Shown here: positions 11,146-24,839 of the stretch, piece after piece
How the letters are laid out: the number at the start of each line of letters is the position of its first letter
How positions within the stretch are numbered: position 1 is the stretch's first letter
DNA from: Phorcus lineatus
Taxonomy: Eukaryota > Mollusca > Gastropoda > Trochida > Trochidae
Assembly: GCA_921293015.1 (NCBI GenBank)
Contig: OV121086.1
Location: forward strand, 48,129,402-48,193,401
Length of the DNA stretch: 64,000 nt
Reading direction: 5' to 3'
The notes under the pieces: model-generated
Databases searched by the model: none
What the model was told of the DNA's origin: nothing
The model's input: only the letters and a program-made list of their open reading frames with translations
Program-made: the position numbers and the translations under genes

Positions 11146-12211
11146 TCTAAACAGCTGAAATTCTCTCTATATTACAGTTGGAATTTTCAAAGGAACTTTC
11201 AACCAATCATATTTAGCCGCTTTGTATTTCGGCAATATCGTAAACCAATGAACACATCTGTATCAAATTTAGAACCACGTGACCATGTGGGTATTCCGAA
11301 ATAATTGGCAACCTTTAATACGGAAAACGATTGTCTCTGCAAATCTCAAAATTTAAAGGGAACAGAGGTGTCTAAGAATTCATGAACGCACGTGTATTAA
11401 ATTAGACGCGTAAATGTCGCATGAAAGGTTAGAAAATTGTATTCCATGTTAGTAAAAAACCCTCCTTTACAACGGGAGAAACAAGCGGCTACAAGTCGAT
11501 AAGTAGAGAATGTCATAAAAGCGAGTCAATTTGTGGGATATCGCTTCGTGACAGACAAAGATAGAGGTAGTGAACTATGCTTTAGACTTTAATTTAATAT
11601 AACTTGTACTGGCAATCTTTGAGAGTTGAGATACAATTAGTGATACATATGGATTTATGAATTTGCAAAAGAGTCGAACACTTTGTGCGGTGCTTGACGC
11701 TATCAATTGTGACCAATATTCTAAAAATAGATCTATTTCCAAGGGATAAATCGGTGACTGTTGTTTAAAACAGAACTGTATAGAACTATTTATAACTGCA
11801 AGTTTGCTTGACTATTCTTTTATTTTATGCTATGAACAAATAATTGTATAACTTTTTTCTAAATAAATGATAAAATGAAGGTCTTTGTTCTATTGATGGC
11901 CTTAATCTACTTATTTGCTGTAATGAAAATCCTATCCTATTTGTACTCTATGATTTCGCAGTATTTCCTAGCCTAACAAGGGTGCCTCCAACTTAGCCTT
12001 TTTAAAGGCTTTTCTTGTTTGTAAATTTCCTTGCTGTTATGTTGGCAGTTTCTCTCGGTTTGACGTCTAGCGTCTAGTGAAAGGTATTCAAAGATCTCTT
12101 TTATCAAAGCAGAAAATGTTTTGTGAGCTTTACTTGATTTCCCTTCTCTTGCTTAGCGTATAATAAAATCAATGCTTCTGATAGGCTCTTTATCAAAGCT
12201 TAATATGCATT
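11146..12211. other. Gene-free AT-rich stretch
   Basis: No coding, RNA or repeat signal was recognised. Confidence 0.45.
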
Positions 12212-12223
12212 TTCAGTGTTTTA

Positions 12224-12537
12224 GGGGCGGGATAGCGCAGTGGTTAGCGCGTTCGGCGTCGTATCAAGAGGTCCGTGGTTCGAATCCCGCTAGGGGCTCG
12301 GCAACTTTGTTTGCAGTAGAGAACTGATCTACACGCAGTCAGGTTTGGGTGCAATGCTACACTGAGTGTCAGCGCAGTACCACCCATGGTTCGCTAGTTC
12401 TAGCTGATTCTCGCAGGTTTCACCGCAATGCATAGCCACATTGGTGTTGCGGGTTTTCTTCTGCAATGATACTAGCAGCCGCGATGTAAGTAAAATAATC
12501 TTGAAAGCGGCGTTTAACCCCAACTCACTCACTCACA
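12224..12537 (+). mobile_element. Full-length tRNA-derived SINE with 12-bp target-site duplication
   Basis: Both Pol III promoter boxes are intact: A box tagcgcagtggttagcgc and B box ggttcgaatccc. The element ends aaccccaactcactcactca. Perfect direct repeats ttcagtgtttta flank it at 12212-12223 and 12538-12549. It is the best-preserved member of the family also found at 6916-7152, 23832-24090 and 42394-42600, and so serves as the reference copy in this window. It has no coding capacity; it would depend on a LINE for movement. Confidence 0.85.
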
Positions 12538-12549
12538 TTCAGTGTTTTA

Positions 12550-15500
12550 ATTGAGAAGGCGCTAGCAATACAGAAAAATATAGGTCTACATGTACATCTC
12601 AAACTCAGTTGAAACTTTGTTAACATATCACTCAAAATGTTGTGGTTGATTTGTTTTATTTTGTAATCTCATTGTTTTACTTCAGGTAAAAAAGGTAAAA
12701 GCAGCCCCAGGATATGGTAGGATTTGAGCTAGTTGGGAGATGCGACCCCGTTCAATTCATTTTGATATTTCCTTGACCTTCTTGCTCTATCTGCATGCTG
12801 ATGAGTTCAAGCGCTGCGCTTTGACTGCTTCACAAGAATGTGGTTTAGAATTATCAGAATTTTATGCTTGGTTTTTTTTTTATAAATTATGAGTAATCAT
12901 GTAAAATATGTATTGTATCGAAGTAGATTTAATTGCTATTTTCGATGGTCAAAATACAGGTAAAATTTTTTCTAATATCTATTTATCTAAGTTGAGCATG
13001 ATTCTGCCTGTTCTCGTCTTTTCCCGCCCACTGATTATCTAACCGTTCCAAACAATATTCATCGCTTCAGACATTCAGATTTTTTCTGTTTTTTCGTTAC
13101 ATTGCTGATCTTTCAAAAGCTTTGTTGACATCTAATAGAATCATGCTTTTCTAAAATTAACCAATTGGCTTTTAATTTGTTGAATTATGTTTTGTTGCAA
13201 AATTATATTTCGGTCATTCTAACCATATGCTCTTTGTCCATTTTCTTATCTTACGTTTTCATTACATGCACAAGTACACTAACACTGCGTCAAATAAGGT
13301 ATAGAAATAATGTCCTGTGTTTAACAATATTATTTGTACGAAGTCCTCGTTAACATGAATATAAACAATTCTACCCTACCCATGTACTATCCCTTAAACC
13401 TAATCTTGGCAAAATAGTATACAGGAAAATATCCGACAGGTGTGATTCCTACATAAACATTTTACCTGCCATTTGCACCTGGAGTAGGGCTCAACAGCCA
13501 ATCAGTACATACTACCTGAGCGGTTGAGTGTAATAAAGTGTATATATATATATATATAAAAACATGTTTACCATTAAGAGTCTTCGAGTTAGTACTAACA
13601 GAAGCTCTCCAATGGGATCGTTTCCTACTGAATCAGCAACGTTCAACATTTTGTACTTAAAGGTGTTGATTTATTGGCCCTGATCTATCAATAGCTTATT
13701 AACGTTCCCTTTGTTTCTTGGTATATTTAAAAATTAAACAAAACAAGTGTCTGATTGGTTATCACCGGGTAAGATTGAAATACATGTTTGATTTATTTGA
13801 AAGTTGAACAATAATTTGTTTAGGATTTTCTTTTAGTACACATATGTATGAATAAATTGAATATACACTGGTACATTGATGAATACGATACTGTTTGTGA
13901 ATAATAGTCCCTTTGTCGTCGTTTCATTCTATTTATATTTGATAGCCAGGTTTGATGTAACATAGGTGTCTTTCAGATCACAATATCTGCAATATTGCAA
14001 ACTCTATCTTATAAGTTCAAATATCTGCCAATGCCCACTGGACCATGACAGTTGAGAACATTTTCTACAAAACGACATCTAAACAAGAAGTTACATTAAC
14101 CAAAGCCCCTATATTTTCAAAAGTAGCAGCAATGTTTAGCCATTTACACAACATCGAAAAGCAATGAGTGTGTTGGTGGTCGACAGGGTAACAACTGCCA
14201 CTGTTCGTTTTCATTCAAATACATTACTTGGCGTTCTCGCTTCAACACATACACCAGGTGTAACCTGTTACTAGAATAGCTACCACTTGTTCTTCACGTC
14301 TTCATATATATATAAATAAAGTCAAAATAGACGTTGTATCAGCCACAAGCAAAAATTGAAAATAAGCAAACATGTAATGTAACCTAATATATATTTAGAA
14401 TTAACATTTATATGACCAATAAGCTAGGACTTTATAATTTAAAAAATAAATCGAAGATTATTAAAGAGCAAGTGTGTAAAGATTTACAATCGTCAAAGAA
14501 AGGACACGACATCCAGAAACAGTAACTATACTGGACTGATAGTCAGTGAAAAGATTCAAAGACAACACTCTATCAAATATAAGAAAGGCACCTCAGAGAA
14601 ATTGCTACTTCAGACTTCGGATCTAGACTTGCTTGCGTTGAGGTGATAATAGCATGATTTGTCAATAAGCTTAAGCGATCCTTTAGTTATTAATAATATC
14701 TAATTATTGCAACAGCGAAACAATTTTCTTTCCTTATATGTTTAATGAATAACGTTTTTTAAATCGAATACCAAGTGTTTTTTCATAGCATATGAAAATA
14801 GGGAACATGTTTACTGAGTGACTGCATAAATAATACTTAAAACCATTTAAAAACCTTTGGAATGCAAACCACAAAACCGTGTTTAAAGCAAATGAACTTG
14901 TTATTGTATATAAACATATAAAGTGTACATGTACATAGAAATCTGAACTTATTATCAGACAACACAAATAATTATATAAGTCTTGTCGAAAAATCGCTAA
15001 AGCAAATAAGCTACCTTTACTTATGTACGCATGACTAAAAATTTGTTATCCCACTTTTTATCGGAGATAAAAGCTCATTAAGATCGTCGCCCTGGTTACT
15101 TCGCCTACGTATTATCGAGTGCGAAAATAGCCAGCAGGCGAATGTGCACCTGTTTTGCATGTGGTTGTCAACTCACTCAATTCACAAAATCAGCAAAACT
15201 TTCTTATCTTCATTTTGTTCCGGGTTTGACTCTAAACCTATGAGTTTGAAGACTAATACATGCTGTTTACTAGCTTTTTCTTTAATGATTTGAGAGATAT
15301 TTGTGTACAAGTTAACTTTTTTTATTGTTATGAAATAAGTTTATTTAACCAGAGCCCATTTTGGATTTAAGAATATATTATTTTTAGGCCTAAGGTGAAG
15401 GCGAATCAAAGACCAAAGAGACCATTTTGTTGTTTTTGGTGCTAGTTTATCAGGAAGGATGTTGTTAGTTTTCCACTACATATTCCCGTTTTATTGAACT

Positions 15501-16149
15501 GATATCGGGGTCAAAGCCGTTAAAACTTCGATAACGACGGCGCATTTCTGAGTAAGTAATCGATTTACCGATTGGTACTGATGACGTTGTAGACATCATA
15601 TTTATATCTTAAATTGATACCTTTTGACTTCTAAATAGCTGGACCTCTTTGCTAACAAACAACTGGTCGTGATAATTTCATTAGATTCATTCGGTTGATT
15701 TCCACAACATGTTTTGTTACACTTCATTTGCTGATACATGTATATCTAAATAAGTTTTTATATTGGCTTGTAACGTTGGTGTTACAAACTGTAAACCGTT
15801 ATATAAACAAACACGATGATAAATAACGAAAGCTCTGAAATGAGAAAAAATGATAGATTTGACAGAAAATGCCAGTAGAATCTAGACAGGTCGTTTGTCA
15901 AAGAAAGAACAGCCTGTTTTGAAATGAAATTCTTCCGTACAGAAGTGAACAGAAAAGCTAAAGTAGGAAATTTCTCTATGACTTATAGCTAGGTTACTTT
16001 AAATATATATTTTTGGCCAAGATGAAAATACCTCAATGAAGGCTCGTCTTGTTTACAGCTCTTTTCACTTAAGCAAAGCAACAAAGATAGGTAGTCTCTG
16101 CCAGAAGACCCACATGGCTTGGATTACAAAATGTTTTCACGTGTAGTTT
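12550..16149. other. Gene-free AT-rich stretch
   Basis: No gene recognised. A (TA)9 microsatellite lies at 13541-13558. Open frames are short and without family signatures. Confidence 0.45.
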
Positions 16150-16720
16150 CTGGGAGATGACCTCGTTAAATACCCTCTCCCATGCTCTGTACAAGCTTCT
16201 CTCTCTTCTCCTTCTCGTGCATCATGCTCTCCTCACTACCTTAAGTTACTCTTCATATCTACTACAGCAACATACACGACACTGCAAAATATTTCCATCT
16301 GTAGATGGTGTGATTCCCTCATTCGCCTTCTCAACTCCATTCACCCTAACTTGTTCCTGAGGGATGCCTTATCTTCCTTACCTTACGTTTTATTCTCTTG
16401 CTTTCTTATTAGTGTAAAAAAAGCAACATTGAAGGTAGAACTACTTGTCACCTCACGTGGTGATTTCAATGTTCATCCCTCGTTCCTCGTGTAAACCCTA
16501 ACCCTGAAAACTGTCGTCTGTATATCCCCATTCCTCATATATATCAGTTCTGTTATCCCTTCTCTCTCAGTATCACCTGACATACAGTCTCCACAAATAG
16601 ACCAAAGAATTCACAAACTAGATCCGAGTGCTGTCCTCGTTACTCTCCCCCCATGACATAGGCCCCTCCCTCCCCAAGCGTTCCTACACCCACGCCTGAT
16701 TACTGCTCCGAGCACTTGAT
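16150..16720 (+). pseudogene. Pyrimidine-rich, possibly decayed coding sequence (integrase-like?)
   Basis: A sharp change to C/T-rich sequence with readable peptide blocks in shifting frames: YSSYLLQQHTRHCKIFPSVD, then IPSFAFSTPF, then KKATLKVELLVT after frame changes. The order (S/T-rich start, Y..H...F..F, IP..P.S, then a T.KV helix) resembles the N-terminal core-binding domain of tyrosine recombinases carried by some retroelements and Cryptons. No catalytic R..H.R..Y part was found, so this is a weak inference. Confidence 0.2.
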
Positions 16721-18712
16721 GGCAGCTATGTGTGGTATTATCAGGTAACTTCTCGCCATCTCAGGTGAAGCGACTCGTAATTTGGTTTACTGTTAACATC
16801 TGCTTGTCATGGTTTATTACTGCGTTCAGCTCATACGGAACAAAGTTGTGTACTTGTTTGCAAACAAATGGTGTATATTCCTTGATGTTCATAAGTGTCA
16901 ATTCGACTTGGCATTAGCATTTAAATGCCTTGATTTGGTGTACTATTCTTAAGAACAAGTGCCATTGATGTTTGATGAAAAGTCCGTCTTTGGTTAGCTT
17001 CTCCTATCGATGATTCATTTCTGATAACTTTGCGGATTGATCTGTTCACCCTAACATCACAACTTTCAGAGACCTTTGTCCTTCTGAATACTTATGTCAA
17101 CGTTTTCTTGTCTACTGTGGTCGGAGTAAACGCTCTTTTGAACACTTAACTCGCTATGATTGAAAAACACTTCAATCATCTAGAAATATATTGCATATTT
17201 CTCTATTGAAGTATTTTCCTCCTCTCTATAAATCAAGGAAAGACTATTTATGAGCGTTTGAGGCTGTTAATCACGAAATAATCAAATTTTTAGCACACAA
17301 CATGCTCTCTTACGAATCTATCTACATAGATAATTCAAATGATATGACGGAAGGCGAGAAATGTATTTCTATCAATCGCAAATTATTACATTTATAAAAG
17401 TAAATCTTATTTCCAAAACTAAACATATATCATAGAATAAGAAATAAAAAATGCATTTGAAAAATGTCCAGTAGCGGGCTACAGTGGTTTATATAAATGT
17501 CTATTCATTTATTGGTAAACATATCTCTTAGTGACACTGTGTTGCACGTTTTAAGAGGAATGAAATGGATCTAAAAAAGTTCAGTCATTGTAAATCCATT
17601 TCCCTAGCTGGAATGATTGAACGATGTTCCACATTAAAATGACCGCATAAAGTTTTGTCTGATAATGTATGAATCAGAAAACATGCTACAGCGACGAAGT
17701 AAAGTTAACTTTGTTATTTCAGAGAGCAAATTTGTTATACATTCTATAATTGCTATCGATCTAAGGCTTAAGAATCAATTCCTGATACTCAAGACATGTA
17801 CAATGTTTATATTGGCCCGTGCCTCTTTCCCGCATAGCACTGACAATCCCTGATAATAACATTCTACTCTTGTTTATCAATCAATCTAACGAAGTGACAT
17901 GCGATCTACACTGATGGATGTGAAATTGATGACTTTTCCTCCTTCTGAAGATTGCTCTTGTTTTATCAGCTCGTACATTCATTTGTCTAATGACATTACA
18001 AGATGTTGTTCTACGGGATAACTCCATGGCTAAGAAACACTGTAAACATTGCAGGGTTAGATTTATTGTGATCATATCGAATGAAATTACTGAAGCGACG
18101 AGGCAACATCAAGATCTCATTGGCTACAGAGGCCAATGTCTCTTATGTTGTTTATTACGTAAAATTGTTTTATAACAATAGGTAATGTCTTTGCTATAAA
18201 TGCCTGATAGTGATGATATTTTATATGATTATTATAACGGTCATCCTTCTACATTAGCGTATTTGTATTTGCGAAGCTCCTGCATTAGCATTATATCTAC
18301 AAAACCACTTTTCTCTTGTCGCTGTGGACATACAGCCCATTGATTCAGTTTACATAGGACAATAATAGCCCTACCCGTTGAGTTGGATATATTTTGATTC
18401 AGGCTCATAACAAAATATAATTGGTTTGAATGAATAAATTATAAATATAGTTGTGAATAAGAAGATGTCAGTGAAACGAAGCGTTTCTAGGCGGATACAC
18501 TAACGTTTATGTAAAAGTATGTTAAAATGCATTTATAACTATAACTGATGATAACTTTAATGTTCTGTATACTTAATCCGTCATAAACATTTTCTTTTCA
18601 TTCCTAATGATAGGAATGTAATTTAAAGTCTGCATTTTCTTCCTTTGAATTCCTGCACTGTTATCTGCCCGATCGGCCATATGATACATTGAATCACGTT
18701 TTGTTTTTCCAG
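16721..18712. other. Gene-free stretch upstream of the stress-protein exons
   Basis: I looked here for the 5' exons of the universal stress protein gene (a beta strand ending in D/G-S motif) and found none. Short frames at 17.7 and 18.0 kb show no family signature. Confidence 0.4.
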
Positions 18713-20226
18713 GCCCCGGCAGGACAGCAAAGATGTTCAAGGAATACAGTGAAGCAATGAGAACTATAGAAGAAAAGTTTGGGACCCTCATGGCAAACGC
18801 AGGGGTAAATGCAGCAAACATATTTGTAAAAATTCGAAAAATTTAACTTCCATATTGTCATCGTTTACAAATAAAGTCTTTGTCGTGGTCCACGGTACAC
18901 TCCGCTCTTTATTATTGATGGGCTGAATACAGGAGGGGAATTTATTAATTGCAATAACATGAACATGGGTCTCTCTTGATTATTCTCTTCGATTGGATAC
19001 AGTGCCTGCCAGTATCATTTAAATGCGAGAGTAAGGCGTTGTAAAAGGTATTTCAATATTTTACGAATGCTTACTATGAATTTCGATTCTCTGTTTAAGC
19101 TTAAGTAATTTTATTACAAGTGACTTGAAAATATACAAATAGTTTTGAAAATAATGATGTCCGTGTTCATATCCATGTCACTTTGAAATCCCATCAACTG
19201 CTGTGAGTTTTATCATCTTTTCTTATTTCACTGTATCTTAGGAATATCTAAAGTTACTCAGAGTATGTTGTTTGAGCCTTGTATGTCTATCATGATTATA
19301 ATGATTTTTTATTTAAAAGAGACACTGAAAATTGGTGAAAATTACAACTTAAATGCTTGTGGGTTCAGTGACAGCCTATAGGTGTAAAGTTGTGTTCTTG
19401 ATCGAAAACCGGACAATGTCCCTCGGGAAGCACGGCCCAATTAGTCAAAATATTACATAATTTATCTGAAGCGGACAGTTAAAACAAATTTGGTTGCGTT
19501 TCATAGGAAGCGTGTAGCTAGCCTAGCTTCTTCAAATACAGCTCGATTTTCATTTTACCAAGCAATTGTCATATTCTAGGTATTTGTATGAAAACTCAGC
19601 AATTATGGTATTCCGGCAAGCATTAACGTCACATCAAATGCTACGAAAAAATATTCTATATCCTCATAAAGACAATTTTCGAAACAAATAATTTAAGTTC
19701 AACTAAACGTAAAATACTTAAAATCTTAAGCAGTATCTGATTTTTATTTGGTAAATCAAAGAATAAGCAACATTAAATCATATGGCTGTAATATGTTTTT
19801 AACAGATAAGCAGTTTGGTGAATGATGTAAATTAATCTATAATAGCTGGTATTTAGGTGGTATATGTATTTAATCCATTCAAAACACTTCAAGTAATTTA
19901 TTTCGCAGATACAAGGGGAGACACGCATAGGTATCGAGAGTTGATCATTGTAATAATAGTAATTATGTTTATAAAAACATTAAGCATTTTATGAGCGCTT
20001 CAATCCATCTATTTTGCAGATGCACGGGAAGATACGTAAGGGTAACGGCAAGCCAGGGGAGGCAATCATCTCAGCGGCCAGTGAAGAAGGGGCCTGTATG
20101 ATCGTGACTGGCACAAGGGGGCGTAGCAAGCTGAAGAGAACATTCCTCGGCAGCGTCAGCGACTACGTTGCACACCACTCTCCCGTCCCTGTCATCATCT
20201 GTAGACAACAGGAAAAGCTGAAGTAG
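18713..20226 (+). CDS. Universal stress protein (UspA family), last two exons
   Basis: Two exons joined in phase 0. Exon 18713-18804 follows a good acceptor (ttgtttttccag) and ends at a gtaaat donor; it encodes an amphipathic helix (RTAKMFKEYSEAMRTIEEKF). Exon 20020-20226 follows attttgcag, starts MHGKIRKG, ends at TAG and contains GKPGEAI, IVTGTRG and LGSVSDYVAHHSPVPVIIC. The family's ATP-binding motif G-2X-G-9X-G-S/T is complete (GTRG, nine residues, GS). Family members are alpha/beta nucleotide-binding cytosolic proteins of about 150 residues involved in stress responses; about 98 residues are seen. The first exon enters in phase 1, so at least one upstream exon with the N-terminal strand is needed; it was not found in the preceding 6 kb. 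The gene may have a long upstream intron or be a 5'-truncated copy. Confidence 0.8.
19885..19942 (+). pseudogene. Decayed duplicate of the USP last-exon start
   Basis: About 110 bases before the real last exon the intron holds atttcgcag followed by a sequence matching the exon start at 19 of 27 bases, ungapped. It would encode IQGETRIGIES and then stop. The homology includes bases before the acceptor (acttcaa). It is probably the remnant of a small tandem duplication covering the acceptor; it could act as a decoy or poison splice site. Confidence 0.5.
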
Positions 20227-23200
20227 AGGGACTGTGTATAAATCATGGACTTCACATAACCAAAAAAGTGATCTTACGACATCTTATGTTTATGGGGCCG
20301 TTGTAATATGTAATAGCGAAAGATCTGGCAACATTGTATGACGTTACAATATTACCTTAAGATAATCATTTGTCTTGAATAATTACGATTTTTGACGTTC
20401 TTAAATTGAGGATATGGCACTATTATGTTACCTGAACATTTATGACAATGTCTGGCTTTGTCTCATAAATTCAAGTTATCGAAGTGTTGTTTTCTTGATG
20501 TAAAACACGGTCATATGGCTCTTCAAAGCAATTCAAGTAGGCTATAGCCTAAGTGTTTTCTTTGGCTTATGGCTGAGCGTTATGTTCCTCTTCTAACTTT
20601 TTATTTACAAAAGCTTTTCAAATTCAGAATGTCATATCCGTTTCGAAGACAAAAGGCGTTGCCAATGATTATACTTGATACATGACAATGGCGTATACAC
20701 AAGATATGTTACAATGTTTATAATTTCTTATGAATAATCTATATCATGTGTTTATAATCCCTCTATTGTGATATGCATTTCAATTCTCATCACATCCATT
20801 GTTTATATATCCTATGAGAAATCGGTGGAATTATATAAAAACTTAATCTAGTGGAATTATCCTAATCTTCTTTTAGATTACATTGGCTATTCATACAGAG
20901 ACGTCCATGGGTAGAACTATTTAAAGAATGTTTTATTTAAAAACTAGTTATAATGTGAAGACAACTAAAGTAAGTTATGAATTTGAAACATTACCTTCTC
21001 GTGTTTATCTAAAAGCATATAAGATGTCGTCGCTCTGTTATCTTCTTAACTAGTTAAGAGAGCATACTGCCTCTTTACATTTTTTCATCTATCTTCATAC
21101 TTATATTTTATCAATTTTAACTTAAAATCTGAACATTACTTTTTAAGATAGCAATTCCAGCACACATAGTTTGTTTCTGAACAATATATAATTGATGGAT
21201 CTTATTCTGATAAGTGACATTTGTTTTACATTTTACCTTTACAGATTTATTTAAAGACGTTAAACTAAACGTAATCTGGCAGCGGTATTTAGTGTTTGAC
21301 TCTACTGAAATTGATTTTCTTCCACATGAGTATATGAACATTTATTTGTTTTTGCATTACTTTCTCGATAATTATAACCTAGGGTATACGTTCTGGTAAA
21401 TGTCAACGTATACCCTTGACCATTTAAGGCTTTGCTGTGTATTTGATTAACTAATACACAAGGTATTTAAGCCAATCAGGTTGTAAGTTGGAAATTTGAA
21501 GCACCAATGAAAATGTTACTATCGTAACTCATTTCCCTCGTCTCTTCTGTAAAATTGCATTGTAACACACAAGTCTGGTTGTAAAGACCTCACTCATTGG
21601 CTATTGGCCAGAGGTGCAGTCAGACAAGGTCATTCATGACATGCAACAAGCAACGGTTTCAGTGAAGATTCATGAGAACGTATAATTTGGAATCTCGAGG
21701 GTGATCTTACCCATTTCTTGTACTCGTTCTACCCCTTAGTATTTTGTTTTTAATTTTGAAGTTAATTATGTTAACTGCAATAAATGAAATTCACAAGGCG
21801 AAAGTTACATTTACAAGTGGCAATCCTCTTATTTCTACAGTCCTCTTTGAGCACTCAGTTTTACTAAAGGATATATTCATTTAGGAAATGACTAATGCGC
21901 TATCTGAGTTATCGTGATGACCTGTTGTCCATATTAGGTATTAAAATGATATTTAGTAGTTTGAAAAACCCAATTCACTTGTTTAATTTTGAAGAGGATA
22001 AGTGGATTGAATAATTGATGTATTAAACGTCCTCAATGTGTTTACAATCAGTAGAGGCAGGTGAAAGTAAAAATAATCCCCCGATACGTGAAGGCTTCAT
22101 CACTATCTTCATGTCACACACCCTTTGATTTTTGTCTTTGAATACATTTATTCTTAATGCTCTACAAAATGATGTCTTTCTAATTTGATATGAATATTCA
22201 GATAGACAACATGTCAAATAGTTAATAAGAGCTTTTCAGTAGATCCAAAATGGCACAAATGGGGGTTCGTCACTCGACCAACTTCGATTCTGTGGGAACT
22301 TTGTACATGTCATTTCATTGTCAAAGTTGAAAACCTTTGGATTGTCCAAAATTTCGTAATATCATTTGTCCTCTTTAGAGAAATTAGTCCGTCTGTGGCT
22401 GCTAAATAGTTAGATTTATGCATCACGGCCCTCTTGAGTCTTTTAACCTTATCCCATTATGAGCAATAACATGACAATTCATGTCTTTAGAAGTGAACCA
22501 ATCATTATTTAAAATTTTGCTTTGTGCAAGGCTGCAAAATTTTGCTAGCAGGTTTTTTTAAGTTACCATGGTGATTATCGAAGTTGGTTCTTGGCTGTTT
22601 GAATATTCTATCGTTGGTTGTCTGATTATTTGACCCATGAATGTAGTGTTATTGCTTTCAATATACAAACCTCGCTCTTGAAATGATTAAGCGCAAATAC
22701 TTTGTGTGATTTAATCACCGCTGATTCATCATTAATGTTAATGATTGAGCTGTATTTGCAATTCCGCCTGATTTTAGTGGATATACTTGTAAATATGTTC
22801 ATTTAAGTTATTGTTACTTTCTAGCATGTATATTTGATGTAATTCAAGTTTGAGTTTGATCCATCATCGATCTGCACTTACATGATAACAACAAGGGTAT
22901 CTTCAAATTTAGTGTTTTATCTTGCTTTTAAAATTGTTGTTCCTGGTCTGTAAAATGGAACAAGAATTCATTTCAATCCAAGTGCAAATTATTCCTATTT
23001 GTACTAATGTATCTCAGAAAGAGATTAAGAATTCACTTGAATAAATGCATTTTCAATTAGAATTTCGTTTAACTTGTGTTTATGAATACAGAAATACATA
23101 GGAACAAATTCCTTCAATTCTTTGTCGAAGATAAGTTATAAAGATTGAACAGGATTTTTATTTTGCTTGGGCGATTTGAAGAGGATGACTGCATATTTAC

Positions 23201-23831
23201 AATAGAGATTTACAGTTGTTAAGAAAGAGAAGCCCACCACACCACTAGCTTCAATGCATCAATGGAGCCTTAGTTATTCAAATACCAAAATTAGTTAGAC
23301 ATCCCGACCGTATGCAGTTCAACACGGCGTTATAATAATTCTGTTGGCCAACAACACGTAAAATGTAAGTCAGACCCGACATGTATAAATACTTCCTGGT
23401 TCGTTGCAAAGGTTAACACAATGAGTACGATGCTCCTGATGCAGTTCTGAAAAGATTTCATCATTTAAAGAAGATTATACTAGGTAAGTGTATCAAAATA
23501 GATATATGTTGAACTCAACACTCTTTATGATTATATGACTATGTATGATACTGTAATAACGGCCAAAAATGAAGTACAAATTCTGCAAACGCTTGATTAA
23601 AATGCAGTCGGTTTCAAACACATTCCGTAAACTGTTTTTGTTTTTACTTTCAAACGGTTTCGACTTTTGTTTTCATATAAACCACTAATCGGCCTGTTCC
23701 TTTAATCAATATTTTCATCAAGCCATGTGTAATGGGTATTTATCACAATAAGACAAAGGTACAATGAGTGTTAGAAAATTGTACACACGTCATTTCATTG
23801 TGCGTGTCATGATATCTGAAATCGCAAATTA
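20227..23831. other. Gene-free AT-rich stretch downstream of the stress-protein gene
   Basis: Contains the USP 3' UTR at its start. A short perfect inverted repeat, gggtatacgtt with aacgtataccc, lies at about 21381-21415. Nothing else was recognised. Confidence 0.45.
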
Positions 23832-24090
23832 ATGCGGGGAGAAAGCCCGCAACACCATTGTAGCCATGCAATGCGATGAAACCTGCGAGTATTGACTGGA
23901 GATACAGAACCATCCATGGTTCTGCGTTTCTGCGATCCATGTGGTTTTGCGCTGAAATTCAGTGTGGTATTGCGCCTAAAACTTTCTGCCTGAAGAACAT
24001 TTCTCTACCATTAAAGTTACCGAGTGCTGTCGGGATTCTCTTGATCCGAAGCGGAACGGGCTTACCACTGCTCTATTCCGCGCCCGACAC
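23832..24090 (-). mobile_element. SINE remnant, minus strand, lacking its 3' tail
   Basis: On the minus strand the head reads ggaatagagcagtggtaagc (A box) and the body matches the SINE at 12224-12537, ending in the gtgttgcgggctttctcccc block. The tail with aaccccaactcactc is missing and no target duplication was found. The B box is degenerate (agaatcccga), so it is probably inactive. Confidence 0.65.
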
Positions 24091-24247
24091 TTGTCGAGGT
24101 TACTTGAGTGGCATGCCCCAGGGGAAATGTACATCAAACCTCACAGTAAGGTGATTCCGTTCTTCTTTATATCAAAACAGCTATTTATAGCATAACTACT
24201 TGCTATTATATGTACAGGTGACACGAAACTGCAATTATACTATTACC

Positions 24248-24297
<50 letters not shown>

Positions 24298-24304
24298 GCT
24301 GCTG

Positions 24305-24335
<31 letters not shown>

Positions 24336-24350
24336 CACTACCACCACTAC
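24248..24350. repeat. (CTA)n trinucleotide microsatellite
   Basis: About 34 units of cta, interrupted by three gct units and a few cac variants near the end. Confidence 0.95.
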
Positions 24351-24839
24351 TTTTACGTTTGTATTACAACTTCAGGTAATTTGAAAGTATTTTCACTAAC
24401 ATATCCCTGTTTTCCTGACACTATTATTTTCTAAACACTAAACCACTCTGTTAAAAGATATCAAAGCATACCTGAAAACTATTTACTTGATATGGGCCAT
24501 TTTATTCAAAATATAAGTCAATGCATAAGATATTGATTTAATTTTCATAGATATTGATAATATTTTTTTTATTTTTTTTTATTTATTTATTATTCACAGC
24601 CGTTGTAATACATACGTAAAATCAAAAGAACAGTACCCACATTATAACAATATTCTCGTTAAAGATGAAATGATGTGATAGTAATACGAAGGCCATACAA
24701 ACTGCAAAAATACAGACGAAACAAATATTTGATGTCAGTTTAATATAAGGAAGAGAAAACATATATATCCGGTAAACTGCATCGACATATTGAAACTGAA
24801 ATGAATATATTCATAATTCAATGACTAGAAGAGTCCCCG

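Noticed and set aside
12224..12300. Possible functional tRNA at the SINE head
   Set aside because: It is part of a 314-bp element bounded by target duplications, with homologous copies elsewhere.
22277..22588. 12-bp inverted repeat (accaacttcgat / atcgaagttggt) 312 bp apart, like MITE ends
   Set aside because: About one such pair is expected by chance in a 64-kb window at this spacing; no target duplication.
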